In this document: piece after piece, positions 22,380 to 34,080 of the stretch
Layout of the letters: each line of letters opens with the position of its first letter
Numbering within the stretch: the stretch's first letter is position 1
From: Kalaharituber pfeilii
Lineage: Eukaryota > Ascomycota > Pezizomycetes > Pezizales > Pezizaceae
Length of the DNA: 64,000 nt
Direction: 5' to 3'
NCBI GenBank assembly: GCA_015179045.1
Contig: WHUZ01000004.1
Coordinates: 806,001 to 870,000 of the forward strand
Made by a program: the position numbers and the translations under genes
Notes under the pieces: model-generated
Databases searched by the model: none
What the model was told of the DNA's origin: nothing
What the model saw: only the letters and a program-made list of their open reading frames with translations

Positions 22380-23170
22380 TGCAAACAAGACCTTGGACCA
22401 GTGGTACAGCTCATTGAAGAACTAGATGCAAGTGAAATAGAAGACTGCTGCAAGGTATTGAAGGAATTGTTTGATGAGGAAACTGTTTTCCCGACCCGAG
22501 TCGGGAAATTATTGCTCGGCGGCTTGGATTTTGGGTCCTTGTTATTTGGTCGAAAACCGTGCTTGGGTTGCTTGTCTGTTTTTCGCTGCCTATTTTGCTG
22601 CTTGTTTCGCTGTTTGTTTGTTCAATCGGTTCTTTGGCTGCATGGAGGCAAAAAGGGGGGGGCGTTAGTGAATGCTTGAAGCAAGAGGGGTAGGGGGGGT
22701 CGATTTCGCCTGGTCGGACATGCTGCTGTTTCGCGCCTTGGGTTCCTGAGTCTTTTTTTGCCTGCCACTTGGTTGCTGCTTCTTGTTCTTTCTTTGCTTT
22801 TCTGCCTCTTTGCGCCTACTCTTCTGCTGTACTGTGCTGGCTGCTGTGGGATGTGAAGCCGTGAGGGGGCCACGGAGTCTTCTGAGGGGGAAGGGATGTG
22901 GGATAATGAGAAAAATCGCCGGCGGGAGCTTGGCCATTTCTTGGCTTACGGCCAAGGTCTGGCTTAGTCATACGCCGGTGATATATAGGCGTAGGTGTGG
23001 ATGTAGTGGGAGATGTCTAGGCAGCGGTTTTTCTCTTCTTTCTGTGCTATCACTTGCTATGCATTGCTTATATTACATGCTATGAATTGATCGTTTTGCC
23101 TACCTTATTGCTCAGCCCACCAAGTCTAGACCCGGTCCTTTCGTGCATGCAGACGCGGTATCATTGTATA
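22380..23170 (+). mobile_element. 3' fragment of a gypsy-type element with LTR
   Basis: G-rich runs and the purine tract GAGGGGGAAGGGA precede TGTGGGATAATGAG (22,897), closely resembling the LTR start at 4,194 (TGTGGGG...ATAATGAG). A TATA-like stretch (GATATATAGG near 22,980) and an end near ATTGTATACA (about 23,170) would make a 274-bp LTR. No pol lies upstream, so this is a truncated copy. Confidence 0.45.
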
Positions 23171-24400
23171 CACTCTGCCTGTTCACAACGTCCACTCAGC
23201 GCCCGTCCTCTCTTGTAAACCTTCGCGCTCCGTCTTAATACGCGTCCATCTTCCCTGACTAAGCAGCTGCGGCTTCGTTTCACTAGCGAGCATGCTGAAA
23301 TGGGGGTTGCCATAGGGACTGGCGAGAAGAACCGTAATGGGGGGTGCAAATTAAGGGGGACGGATCCAGGTTAAGGTGATACCAGTGCTGGATGAATGTA
23401 AAGCTGGACATGCTTGCAAGTTAACGTGGATCCGGCGCACTTCCGGAATTAAAATAACAGCCTCCTGTAAGGCCAAATCTTCATAGAAGATGACCAAAGT
23501 GCACATACAGCTTGGAGAGGTATAGGAAAGTAACTTCCGCACCTCAGTTAGCCAATTGGAAATTTCGAATGATACTCTATGGTAGTAGTTGCCCAATTAG
23601 GCATCTGAACCCTATGCAGGTGTAAAATGGCACGATGGCTATTAGGACCTTGAGCAAGTGCATATACCTTCTATAGTCTGTATGCAAGAGATCTGGAATG
23701 TTTCATGATAATTGGATACATATTAAACAAGTGGGTGAGCCAATATCTATGCATATATTTTTACTACTCAAAGTGAATTTTGATATTTAGTTTGTATATA
23801 ATTCTAAAAATATGAGGCATGTTCAGAATACTCTAGAATATATAGAAGAATATATCTTGAGTAGCTTATAGGTATAGGTATTGACAGAAAGTAGAGATCA
23901 ATAGGGATATCTATCTATATATATCTAATTAGGTAATGCATATTCCTTAATACACCATGTATGAATGCTGCAGTCCTGAGCTATGAAACTTCAGAAATAT
24001 AACCTAGAGGCTTCTGAAATATTATATAGAAACTCTCAGAGTGACCTGATACTACTTACTCAAAGTAGATATGATTATATCTTCTTCTGTATAAAGATAC
24101 CTTGAATTTTAGTCTATATGTTATTGCAACATGCATAAATACCATGATTATGACCCAATAAAAGCCAATATATCACTGATACCTTACTTTGAGTGCATCA
24201 CATAAGTGTACTAGAAGGTTCTTCACTTGTTTCTTATTTTTTATTGCTTATTTCTACTCTTATATTTGCTACTACATTTCTATAACTTTCTCATTTCTGT
24301 ACTTAGCTGTCCACTACTTAACTCATCTGCAAGAGGTGACGTTCTTATTTACTCCCTCACTTCAAGTGTAGTAGGAAAAGAAACGCCGTGTTAGTTCATG
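23171..24400. other. No recognisable gene, AT-rich
   Basis: AT-rich noncoding DNA with many stops in all frames; nothing recognised. Confidence 0.6.
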
Positions 24401-24559
24401 GAAGCTGGCCGGAGGGTCCCCTCCCAGACTGGCTTGCAGTTCAGTACCTCCACCTGCACCAGTGCTCATAAGCTCATTCACAGTCCTGCATTCAGACCAA
24501 CCCATCCCGCGAGCCCACCGCTGAGCCCGCACCCACACCAACAATAGAGGCTAGCCGGA

Positions 24560-25326
24560 AGCGCAAGGGCAAACTCCTTTAGTCCAGAACCAGTTCTCAA
24601 TCAAGAAGCAACTGAGTAACAAGGAAGCAAAAAACATTGCAGAGTCTAGTCCCATCATCCCCCTTACCACCCTCTCACTGGGTCCAACCCACGTTTCCTA
24701 CCACCCAGCAGGTTGGTCAGGGAAGAAAGCTACAGTCGGATAGACAGGAGGTAACATTGCGAGCAGATTCTGTCTCCGTCAACCTGCCACCTTAGAGAAT
24801 TCTCAGCGAAAGAAGCAATTTGGCATTATGGTACATGCGGTAGCATTTAGGAAGAAACTAGGGAATGTCCGCCATTAGCTGGAAGCTGCTAACAGGGACT
24901 TAGGGCAGATTACTGGGATTTGGCGGTTGAGAAAAGCGGGAACACTTGTGGAGAAGGGGAAGCTCACCAGCTCAATTGTGGTATACTTGGAGAAGCAAGC
25001 AGAGCCAATGCCGGGAAGAGTGAGATTGGGAGGGAAATGGCTGAAGTCCTTTTGAGGTCAATTTTTTAATCTGAATTTGCTCGCTTCGATTCTCCTTTGG
25101 GTCTGCATGACTAGTGAGTATCATGGGTGATGACTTTATCTGTTTATGGTTGTTATCTGGTTATGTTATTGCGTGTTTGTCTGTCTCTGCCGACATCACC
25201 AGTGGAGGTCGTGGACTCTATGTGGCTGTGCTGGCGATTTTGATTTTTATATTTATCTCCCTTTTATGTATCTCTTCATAGCCCCCAGGGTGGTATACGA
25301 GTAATGATTAAAAAAAAAAAAAAAAA
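24560..25326 (+). mobile_element. LINE remnant: ORF1 end plus family A 3' tail
   Basis: A broken frame includes ITGIWRLRKAGTLVEKGKL and SSIVVYLEKQAEP then RVRLGGKWLKS (about 24,910-25,055), a pattern like the ORF1 (gag-like) C-terminal part of fungal Tad-type LINEs. A 3' region ends at 25,278-25,326 with CATAGCCCCCAGGGTGGTAT, ACGAGTAATGATTA and poly(A). ORF2 is missing between them, so this is an internally deleted copy. Confidence 0.5.
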
Positions 25327-25849
25327 CTTATTTCACTTGTCTGCCGCCTCGATCCATTCCTTACACATATATCAATACACGGTGTGGGGAAGCTGAAAGA
25401 ATTGGTGTCGCACCGGAATAGGGCCAAGCCTTGTGATACCGGGGCTGGCATACAGGATGGATCATTCTATGGCTTCTTTGATTATTCTTCAATGGTTAAT
25501 TGGATTTCTTTCATTATTGGAATTCTTTGACATAGATTCTTTCTTTGTGACTCGAGTTATTACTTTCTTTGCTCTCTTTGTTAATATGTAGATAAAAGTG
25601 CATGTTTGTTCTATAATTAGGACAAGCTATCTTTTTCGGCACACCTGTAATACTACACTTCACATCCACGGTCCGCATTCGCTATTCAACATGTGAGATA
25701 CTGTAAGCCTTGTGTGTATATTCCGCCAGTTCTCAACCTTCCGGTCACTCTGAGGATAGTACAGTAGACACTACCGCTCTCTTACATTGGTCCCTTCGAC
25801 CGGAGAACTGTACTGCAGAATACATACCAGGCTTGATCCTACAATACAC

Positions 25850-26050
25850 CCGCACTCGCACCCGCATCCGCATTGCTCACACTCGCACCGAACTTGCATT
25901 CACGTTGAGCATTGCTCATTCGCATACCCGTTCTTATTTTTTTTTTTTCCTTTGTGCTAGTTTGAACAATGGAACACACCCGCACTCGCTCTTGCACTGT
26001 ACTCGCACTCGCACCCACAACTCGCACTCGCACCGCACTTGCATTCACAT
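25850..26050. repeat. CGCACTCGCAC-type simple repeat
   Basis: Degenerate tandem (CGCACT/CGCACC) motifs, seen again at 26,425-26,520 as CATTCGCACTCATTCGCACC. A GTTCTTATTTTxTACTAGTTTGAA segment is also duplicated at about 25,930 and 26,100. Confidence 0.65.
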
Positions 26051-26279
26051 CTCTACACCATCTTTACGAAATTGAAAGAAACAAGAATTCGCAAACCTGT
26101 TCTTATTTTGTACTAGTTTGAATGATGGAATTATTTCAGTTAAGATGGGTGGGCATTGTGATGCTAGTGGCGCTCTTGGTTTGGAACAAAGAGTTGTTAC
26201 TAGTCGGGATGCTTCCGAAAACAGACACTGAGTTTTTTTGTTTAGAATGCAATAGCAAAGGGGATTAGATAAATGAATT

Positions 26280-26280
<1 letters not shown>

Positions 26281-26320
<40 letters not shown>
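26281..26320. repeat. 40-bp poly(A) tract
   Basis: An uninterrupted A run of about 40 bases after GAATTC, probably a retroposon tail. No source 3' motif is recognised upstream. Confidence 0.7.
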
Positions 26321-26322
<2 letters not shown>

Positions 26323-27057
26323 GCAAAACGGGAGGGATAGAGATTAACTATAAATACTCCTCAAGAATGACGGTTTATTCCAAAGGCAACAGGAACGAAA
26401 AACAAAGACCAGAAAATGCTCGCGTCCATTCGCACTCATTCGCACCCATTCGCACTCTTTCGCACTCTTACCCTCGCACTTTCTCTTGTGCACGCACTCT
26501 CTCGCTGCGCACGCACTTCCTCTTACTCTTACCTTTGCCCTTACCTTTACAATCATCATATATTCGAACGTCGCTACTCCAAGCCCGACTGCTGCTCAGT
26601 ACAGAGCATTCATTTTTGATTTTGCAGAACACTCGGACCAGCTGGTTGAAAAAGGGATAATCAATGAACACACACGTGTGTTCCTATTCTTCAGGCATTT
26701 TTGGATAAGGTGGGAGATAAGCTATGCAAACGCTGCTCCATTGATATTGAAGATACGGAAACAACTCGTACCGTATGGCAAGATCTCAAAAAGGAGGCCC
26801 TAGGAGTCTGTCCTAAAGAGGACTCACAGATGAAAAGTTGTGGAAAGTCAAGCAACCAGTGGACATGGGTTAAGAAAGGAATCAGCACGCCGTAACCACG
26901 CCGTAAGGTATTGGAAGACCAGCAGTTAGTCTTGGGGTATTCCAGTAACTTATATCTCATTAATCAAGGGCCTACACGCCTTTATATCTTACGTCGATCA
27001 AGCTGTGTCATTCATCCTCAGCCACCACCACGCTCGCGCTAACCAAGACAGGGAGGC

Positions 27058-27750
27058 TTGGCTGATTTACCAACAGAGGTAATCAACCATGTTCTGGAAC
27101 ACCTTTTGCAGGATGCTCTTAAGGATGGCCTTCATTACTATCATGCTACCTGCCAAGATATCATGAAGCTGCTCCTTGTTGATCCTATTAGCAGAAGAGA
27201 GGACCCACTCCCTGTGCTAGGCAATGTTGTCCCACTCCTCGAGCATCCCTATGTGAGACGGCTCCTTGGGGATTGTGTTGTGGTGCTTCCTCTGGGCCTA
27301 GAATGCAGGAACGGTACCCCGTTGGCTGGGCTTTCAATGGAGCTATTGAATGATCCTCAGTTGCAATCTTCTGCCTGGATTGGAGTCCTGGCCGGTGAGC
27401 AAGGGAACATATCAAGAGCATACCAGCCTTATGACCCAAATGGCTACCGCATTCCTACCTTCAGGGCAATAAAGACTGTCCAGGAGACTCCCGTATCAGC
27501 CCGGCAGCCAACTGAGGTTAAACCCCTGCTGTCATCAGCAAGTGAAGCAGAAGTGAAGCGCATCATTGGAGTTCTAAAGTTGGAACCATCGGAATGTCCA
27601 ATCTCCTTATCAACCCAAGACTCCTCTGATGATCGCTCTCAGGGGCTCACTCTGAAGGGATGGACTAAGGCAGAGCTTCAATCTCTCAAGGTTACGCTTG
27701 TCGGCTTTACCTTCCATCAAGTGGGGGTACCGGAAAATTCCTGTACATGA
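27058..27750 (+). CDS. F-box-like hypothetical protein lacking an ATG
   Basis: A 230-codon frame begins at TTG (27,058) with ADLPTEVINHVLEHL, which resembles the start of an F-box (LPxE...IL/V..L). No other domain is evident after the first 45 residues. An in-frame TAA lies six codons upstream (27,040-27,042) and no ATG is near, while the context GGCTTGGCTGAT looks like GCATGGC with one base changed. F-box proteins link targets to SCF ubiquitin ligases; that role is only suggested here. It could be a copy with a lost start codon, or an exon fed by an upstream exon I did not find. Confidence 0.4.
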   Translation: MADLPTEVINHVLEHLLQDALKDGLHYYHATCQDIMKLLLVDPISRREDPLPVLGNVVPLLEHPYVRRLLGDCVVVLPLGLECRNGTPLAGLSMELLNDPQLQSSAWIGVLAGEQGNISRAYQPYDPNGYRIPTFRAIKTVQETPVSARQPTEVKPLLSSASEAEVKRIIGVLKLEPSECPISLSTQDSSDDRSQGLTLKGWTKAELQSLKVTLVGFTFHQVGVPENSCT

Positions 27751-27759
27751 CTATGGTTG

Positions 27760-28700
27760 GGGACATCTGTACGCGGCGTAAATTTCGCATCAACTTCAAC
27801 ACTCAAATCACAACGAAAATAAATAGATAAAATTAGTTTTGTGATATACAATGATAGTTTAGTGAATGAAAAATAATTCTATAGAGCAATATCTATTTAT
27901 TTAACTATACACAGAAGGCGAATTCCATTTAAATTCCAGATGTTTATGATCTCAAAAAAAAAAATTTAAAAATTTAAAAAATTTCGCAAAACGAGTCACC
28001 CCGGTTCAAACTACAAATTGGATTTATAGTTTGAACCGGGGCATTTCAGTCCATCTCAGGGAGATGCCGGCCAACCCTCTTGGCCTGTTCAGCTTTGAAA
28101 GTGTTTCATTGCTGTCTGTAAACACTAAGCACAAAGAGTTACAGAGATACTCGCCGTCGAAGCTAGCATCGACAAGCCGAAGGTGCATCCAGAGCATACA
28201 AAAACGTGTTTCCCTTGTTGTATCAGATAACAGGCGCGGCACGCGATCACTGATATATAAAAAAAAAAGGTGACAGGCGAGTGCCCCATATGAGAGATTC
28301 ACCTGCCCCAAAGTTGTGGTGATATATATTCATTTGTAGCCCCCCATTCTCGTGTCCTGTGGCCGTGGGTTGAGCTGTGGAATGCATCTCTTCCATAACA
28401 TGTGCGATATTGGTTAGGATCCCAATGGAGTCGGTCATTTGGCGTATGCGTCGCTAGGTAGGGATATGGGAGTTTAGAAATACTTAGTGTGTTAGAGAGG
28501 ACGGAAATGTCCGGCGTTTGTTTCTGATCAATTCAAAGTAAGCTCGGAGCTTTTCAGTCCTAGCCGTAATCGCAATTACTAAGAGCGAATCATCCCGTTG
28601 GTGTTCTAAATTTGAAGAGGAACCTATCGCACCTACAGTTCTGCCTAGTGAAAGGCATACACGGGCATGGTGAAGACGATGGCCCAATGGGGATCTGAAA
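27760..28700. other. No recognisable gene
   Basis: AT-rich to about 28,000, then short unsupported frames. At 28,007-28,043 there is a short inverted pair (CCCCGGTTCAAACTA and TAGTTTGAACCGGGG), likely a small hairpin or MITE remnant. Confidence 0.5.
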
Positions 28701-28762
28701 TCGGCAGGATTGTTATTTGATCTGGCTCAGCCTCATGTGGTTGGTCTGAGAGTAGGACTTAC

Positions 28763-29586
28763 AGGTAGAGTCGACCGAGTGGGTAACTGAGTGAAGGTAG
28801 TACATCCGAACGATGCCAGCAACACAGACACTGGAATTCAAGGTATCTGTTAGTAGTTGTAATACAAAAGATTTCAACCATGAAAAAAACTTACAAGGCA
28901 CCCAGCCCCAGAACAACGTAAAGTCCTGTCTTCTGTCTCCTGGGAAGCTGGACTGAGTGGACAATAGGAATGGCCATGAAATACACGGCAAAATCACTTA
29001 GGATGTTCAAGACTGAGTGGGCATAGTAGAACGCGTTTCGATGCAAGCAACTCCCATTGAGTGAGAGATCCCACGCATATGCAATTGGGGAGCATTGGAA
29101 AATGTTAACAACCAGGGATGCCGCACCCATGCCTGCGACGAAGAAGATCATCCCGTAAATTGTATATGCAAACATGGGCTATACATCTGAGTATGTTAGG
29201 GGTACGTTTCACAGCTCTAGAATAAAAACTAAACCTACCCTCAATCCCTGTTATCCCTACGCCAAATGCGCACAGCTATAAATCTACATTAATGTAAAAC
29301 ATTTCTCCACAAATCCAGTAAGCGACATACTAACAGCTCCAAGGAAGATGAAATCTGGAGGAAATCATTGTTAGCAAGATTCGTGAGTAGAATCGAAGTA
29401 TCTGCAAAAGGAGAAACATACAATCATCAACACCAAAAGACCTGATAATATATCCTCTTGAACATTCGTAGAATGACAGCAACAGCTGCCAGTACGCTGA
29501 AAGATGCATTAATCCTGATGGTACTGTCTACCCTGGTCTCTATAAGGGCTGGCGGCGATACATCGCTGGTCGCTGATGACATCGTA
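28763..29586 (-). pseudogene. PTH11-like receptor, broken copy
   Basis: Corresponds to the gene at 61,843-63,178. Retained: exon 6 (28,763-28,830), most of exon 5 (28,895-29,175, FAYTIYGMIFFVAGMG...), exons 2-3 and exon 1 (SSATSDVSPPALIE start near 29,582). Lesions: a 2-nt deletion shifts exon 1, exon 4 and the start of exon 5 are deleted, and the last exon is absent. Several independent breaks make this a pseudogene. Confidence 0.8.
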
Positions 29587-29673
29587 CATGAAGAACCTTA
29601 TTATTTGCGATTAATTCTGGAGTCGCGAACGACTGTATTCTTCAGATACCGGGGACAACGTTAATGCTTTGTA

Positions 29674-30176
29674 ATGCTAATGTTTCACGGCTCGAGGAAA
29701 ACAAACAAAGCTTCTATGCACATCTATCATATTGAGAAAAAAACGAATAACACTTGCGCAGCCTCACGCTCTCGAAAAAACACTTATTCGTCCAGGGTTG
29801 CGGAAATCGGCTTAGGGGTTTTCAACCCCCTGTGCCTTGGCATGGCACGCCGAAGAACCCCCCCAGTCTCTCCCTCGCGGAGGTACGAGTCGCTGAGGTT
29901 ACGGGGTTGGTGGGCGGGTGACTTTTGCGATTCACGAGGCAGAATTCACGCGGCTTGGAGAGGCCAGCGGGCCCTCTCTTCCCCTTCCTCTTATAGAGGA
30001 GGTTCCTCACTTGACTTGTCCGCCCTTTGCCTACCTAGACAGGGAAATTTTCCTGTGGCTTGGAAAATTTTTCTGTGGCTTGGTGGCGACATTCCGGCTT
30101 CCGTGGCCACCGGGCCCTTAGCCAACAGTCGCTCGAGCCTCACCATTAGCCAGCGGTCAGGCCGCCCCATATTATA
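29674..30176. other. About 500-bp segment present only in copy 1
   Basis: Copy 2 passes straight from GCTTTGTAATG to ATATGAAACTG (63,264-63,283), so this segment was inserted here or deleted there. It is GC-rich with a GGGGTTTTCAACCCCC mini-palindrome and ends near CGCCCCATATTATATG. No frame or element ends are recognised; clear target duplication not seen. Confidence 0.5.
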
Positions 30177-30417
30177 TGAAACTGATCGTCCGGCTCAAGT
30201 ATGCAGGCCTGGGGCTCCAATCTAGATGTAAGATTTATCAGAAGTAATGTAAGAAAACGCAATATGCGATGCGAGAAATTTCCTGTTAGCTAGATACTTA
30301 TACTACATTGCTGAAATTGAACGCACACCTTTAAAGAAAATTGGGCCGGCCAATTATGTAGTGCAGTTTAAGATCAGTCGGTAATAAGGGTTCGGCTAGA
30401 TCCTAGTCTCTACCTAG

Positions 30418-30502
30418 TACTAGCCAGTAAAATATGTATTCGGACAGGGGTACTAATGCACATTATGCGCTACGTCCGAATACATATTTTACTAGCTAGT
30501 AC
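30418..30502. mobile_element. 85-bp palindromic MITE
   Basis: AGCCAGTAAAATATGTATTC and its complement GAATACATATTTTACTAGCT enclose a short middle with GGACAGGGGTACTAATGCAC. The same element is at 63,518-63,602. A diverged relative (GTATTTGGACAGGGG...CCGCTACG) is near 55,785-55,835. Confidence 0.7.
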
Positions 30503-30624
30503 GACTAGTAACCATGCCAACGCGGCTACCTTGGCCCACATAGATCCATGCAGCCTACCCTAGACCTAAGTACATAGCCAAGTGCCTACCACAACAATCA
30601 TCACATCACATCATATCACATAGC

Positions 30625-30955
30625 ATTCGCACTCGGTGTGAGTTGTGAGTCAGTTTTCGGGTCGGTTTGTCATGCCGGAAAATGTACCCGACTCGGCTGC
30701 CGAGTGAGCCGGTATGAGTTGTATATACGGCGTGACTGAGTAGGTATGAGTTATAGGTACAGCGTGACTGAGTCGGTGTGATAATGTACCACTACTACTC
30801 GGCTGCCGAGTGAGCCGGTATGAGTTGTATATGCAGCGTAACTGAGTCGAGTGATAATGTACAACTACTACTCGGTTCCTGAGTGAGTTTAAAGTAGGGT
30901 CGGAGGAATTTCTATTAAAGACTTACACCGACTCAACTCACACCGATGCGAACAC
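30625..30955. mobile_element. MITE-like element with GAGTCGG subrepeats
   Basis: Second member of the family at 6,018-6,440, inverted. Left end TTCGCACTCGGTGTGAGTTG, right end the complement of GTTCGCATCGGTGTGAGTTG. The interior repeats units with GAGCCGGTATGAGTTGTATA and ACTACTACTCGG. Noncoding. Confidence 0.65.
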
Positions 30956-31029
30956 TAGTTCTAATTAATTGTCGATATTTTAAAACATGAGTACCCTCTT
31001 AGAAGAGCCGCATCAACCATCTCTTTTGG

Positions 31030-32745
31030 CCAGTCTATGGGGGGGTCTACCGTAGCAAAGCAGTACTTCGACACAACCAAGTAGTACTTCGACGCAACCA
31101 AGTAGTAGTGGTTGTCACTGAATAATTGAGAATGGTTACCAGAAGTTATCAGGGAAAATACGCCAACCAAACTAGGCAGGAACCGTGAGGTACCCCTTTT
31201 AACCCTGCGAAATTTATTAGTAAGTAAAATGAATTACCACGACTAAACGCCCTACACATCCACGCTATCATGATGCTCATGGTTCTTGATTCAGATGCAG
31301 ACTCCAACTCAGATTTGGAGGAAATGGCCAAAGATACACTTCTTATGTCAATACAATGTTTTAGGGTGAATTGACACATAAAGAAGACATAAATATGAAT
31401 GGGATATGTTTGCATTGTTTGTGGTTGTAGATGCATGCTGAAGGTTGATGCGAATCAAGATGTGTATACGCGGATGCTGCATATGGTGCGAAATGTTGTG
31501 GGTGTATGCAGCAAAGTAGGTTACTAACTGAGCTCTACTTACCAGAACAGCCATTTACCAGTCGATTTTGACTGGTAAAAGAACTAATGCTGGTAAGTTG
31601 CGCCACCATCCAATGGGCCAATGAACGAAGGGGCCAAGGCACTAAAAACGCCTCAGTCAAGTATAGTAAAGTATAGTAAAGTGTGGTAACCATTCTCAAT
31701 TATTCAGTGACAACCACTAGTACTTCGACACAATTAAGCAGTGCTTCGACACAGCAAAGTAGTACTTCGACGCAACCAAGCAGTGCTTCGACGCAGCAAA
31801 GTAGTACTTGGACGCAACCAAGCAGTGCTTCGACACAGCAAAGTAGTACTTGGACACAGCAAAGTAGTGCTTTGACGCAGCAAAGTAGTACTTGGACGCA
31901 GCAAAGTAGTACTTGGACGTAGCAAAGCAGTGCTTCGACGCAGCAAAGTAGTGCTTGGACGTAGCAAAGCAGTGCTTCGACGCAGCAAAGCAGTAGGGGT
32001 TGTCGACGAACAACTGGGAATGGCTACCAGAAGGTAGCAGAGAAAATACGCCAGCCAAACTAGGCAGGTGTCGTGAGGCACCCCTTTTACCCTTGTGAGA
32101 TTTATTAGTAAGTACTATGAATTACCACAACTATGCCTCTACACAACAAGACTTACGTGTATCAACTTTACACCTTTGCAACATGCCCCGTCTAAGTCAA
32201 AGAGCTGTAATACAACAAGAGCTCAGAAGCGAAGCAATGTAAAAGCTATCATGATGCTGATGATTCTTAATTGACATGTGATGAACCCATAAAGAGGATA
32301 TGTATGCATTATTTGTGTTTGTAGATGCATCTCAATGTTGATGTGATCGGGATGTGAATACGCCGGTGATGCATATGGTACGAAATAAATGCGGATGTAT
32401 GCAGCAAAGTAGGCTACTAACTGAGCACTACTTACTAGAAGAGCCCGCTACTAGTCAAATTTGACTGGTAACAGGCGTTACGTTGATACTGGAGACTACC
32501 AGCCAACAGACCAATGAACGAAGGGGCCAAGGCACTAAAAGCGCCTCAGTTAGTAGTGGTACTTTCTGGTAGCCATTCCCAGTTGTTCGTCGACAGCCCC
32601 TAGTGCTTCGACGCAGCAAAGTAGTACTTGGACGCAGCAAAGCAGTGCTTCGACGCAGCAAAGCAGTACTTCGACGCAACCAAGCAGTGCTTCGACGCAA
32701 CCAAGCAGTGCGCAACCAAGTAGTACTTCGACACAACCAGCCAGT
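31030..32745. repeat. Duplicated fold-back units around a 21-bp repeat array
   Basis: Three arrays of a 21-bp unit such as AGCAGTGCTTCGACGCAGCA occur at about 31,055-31,108, 31,724-31,995 and 32,605-32,745. The arrays are bounded by inverted flanks (CAATTATTCAGTGACAACCAC left of array 2; GGGTTGTCGACGAACAACTG right). Array plus the following 600 bp is duplicated in tandem (about 31,060-31,720 and 31,950-32,600). The unit is a multiple of three and codes STSTQQSS-like peptides in one frame. Confidence 0.7.
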
Positions 32746-33159
32746 TTGTCAACAGTGCAAAAAGCTGATTTTATATCATCTAAGGAGATGGATTTGGGGG
32801 TAGAAAAGAGAAATAAAAACTGGAGACTTCCATGGGAGCATGAAAGTCTAAAAAGAGTAGAAGCTGCTGGGTGCATGATCGACGAAGGGCCTGAGAACTC
32901 CGGAAAAGAAGTCCTTGGTCCAGATCTAAGCGACAATGCTCCGTATAGCGACAACCTATTCATAAAAATCGACTATAATGACCGGAATAAAAGGGAAAGA
33001 CGAGCAACAAGAGTAAAGCAAGTAGGGAGCATAGCGGAGGATCTATACAAGATTAAGCTAAAAAATTGGCAAGCTGGTATACCATGGGATCTATCCAGAG
33101 GCAGGGATGTCATTGTCAAAACGGACAGTCTGATCCCGCCTTCTATTATCACGACATAA
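32560..33159 (+). CDS. Hypothetical frame: Ser/Thr/Gln repeats fused to a unique domain
   Basis: The frame is open from about 32,560 through the third 21-bp array, giving a (S/T)STQPSSA repeat segment, into about 135 unique codons (KADFISSKEMDLGVEKRNKN near the junction) ending at a TAA at 33,157. The unique part is charged and protein-like but matches no family I know. No ATG is in frame near the start, so it may be an exon or a remnant of a transposon protein that captured the repeat. Confidence 0.3.
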   Translation, partial: YFLVAIPSCSSTAPSASTQQSSTWTQQSSASTQQSSTSTQPSSASTQPSSAQPSSTSTQPASLSTVQKADFISSKEMDLGVEKRNKNWRLPWEHESLKRVEAAGCMIDEGPENSGKEVLGPDLSDNAPYSDNLFIKIDYNDRNKRERRATRVKQVGSIAEDLYKIKLKNWQAGIPWDLSRGRDVIVKTDSLIPPSIITT

Positions 33160-33602
33160 GTACACGTTCTGTTATTGTTTTATTGGCTTAATTCTTTCTT
33201 ATCTTCGTTTCACATGTCGTTTACATGGATGGTTGCTATGTTTATCTCGTATATTAATTCTTTCATTTATTCTCGGAATTACTTCGGATATCACATTCAG
33301 CTGGGATTTGTTTCGTACTCGCATACAGCTTGTTTTACTTCGTCTTTTCTTTACGAAACTGTACAAGTTTGTTGCCTATATCTACGGCTACCATTTAGGT
33401 ATAGTCGTCTCACTTTCTGTGTATATAGTCTGCGGAAACCCGCACCCATTTAATACCATAGAGTCGCTCAACTCCTCTCCTCGTTACCTTCCTCCGTGCC
33501 TCCACTCCATTGCTGCCTCCGTTTGCACCATTATCTTTCTCTATAGCGCTTGCCCCGCTATCCTTATTCTTCCGCTACGCATCGTATTACCCTCTCGTGG
33601 GT

Positions 33603-33790
33603 CACGTTGTTAGTCATGTGTGTTATAGCTACTGGAGCAGGTAAAACTATGATAGCTGTCATGTATGCAGCATTATTTGGATCTAGTCATATCCGAGTCC
33701 TCTTCATCTCTCCCTTAATAGCACTTATAGAGTCATAGGTAAAGGATGTAGCCAAACATTATGAATTACAAGTAATAAAGATAAGTTACA
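33603..33790 (+). pseudogene. Helicase (RecQ/DEAD-like) fragment
   Basis: Reads VIATGAGKTMIAVMYAALFG then VLFISPLIALIES, a stop, and VKDVAKHYELQV. The first piece is helicase motif I (TGAGKT), the second is motif Ia (SPLIAL), in the order and spacing of RecQ-type helicases. Only about 55 codons remain with a TAG inside, so this is a scrap. Confidence 0.5.
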
Positions 33791-33799
33791 CATTGTGTA

Positions 33800-34080
33800 T
33801 TAGGATCCATGAGTTCAAGTTCAGATTAGATTTATAAGGGTAAAGGAGTTATAAAGAGGTTGGTTGTTGATTGTTGTATTCTGGATGTAGGAGAATGGTA
33901 TTTTGTATGTGTGTAGATCTATCTAGACAAACTGTGGCTAGTTAGGTGTGCTTAGCTCTAACATTCGCTTGGCTAGGAAACCTAGTTGCTAGGCACTCAA
34001 AAGTGCGTTGCCAACATAAGAATCAAGACCCTCGCTGCGCTCGGCTTTCGCAGCCTAGAGGGTCTTGGCATGAGACTATG
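33800..34080. other. No gene; short hairpin
   Basis: Nothing coding. A hairpin pairs AAGACCCTC with GAGGGTCTT near 34,026-34,067, immediately before the palindromic MITE. Confidence 0.5.

Larger units (their letters stand above)
28709..30502. repeat. Direct repeat copy 1 of 62,053-63,602
   Basis: Near-identical to 62,053-63,602 in the same orientation. Differences: this copy lacks about 255 bp present at 62,524-62,776, lacks GA within exon 1 of the gene (near 29,460), and carries about 500 extra bases at 29,674-30,176. Homology begins inside an intron of the receptor gene, so the last exon was never included or was lost. Confidence 0.85.

Noticed and set aside
25850..26520. CGCACTC motifs as a CRISPR-like or regulatory array
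   Set aside because: Units are 6-12 bp, degenerate and without spacers; this is a simple repeat.
33603..33790. Functional helicase gene
   Set aside because: Only motifs I and Ia remain, with an internal stop and no downstream helicase motifs.
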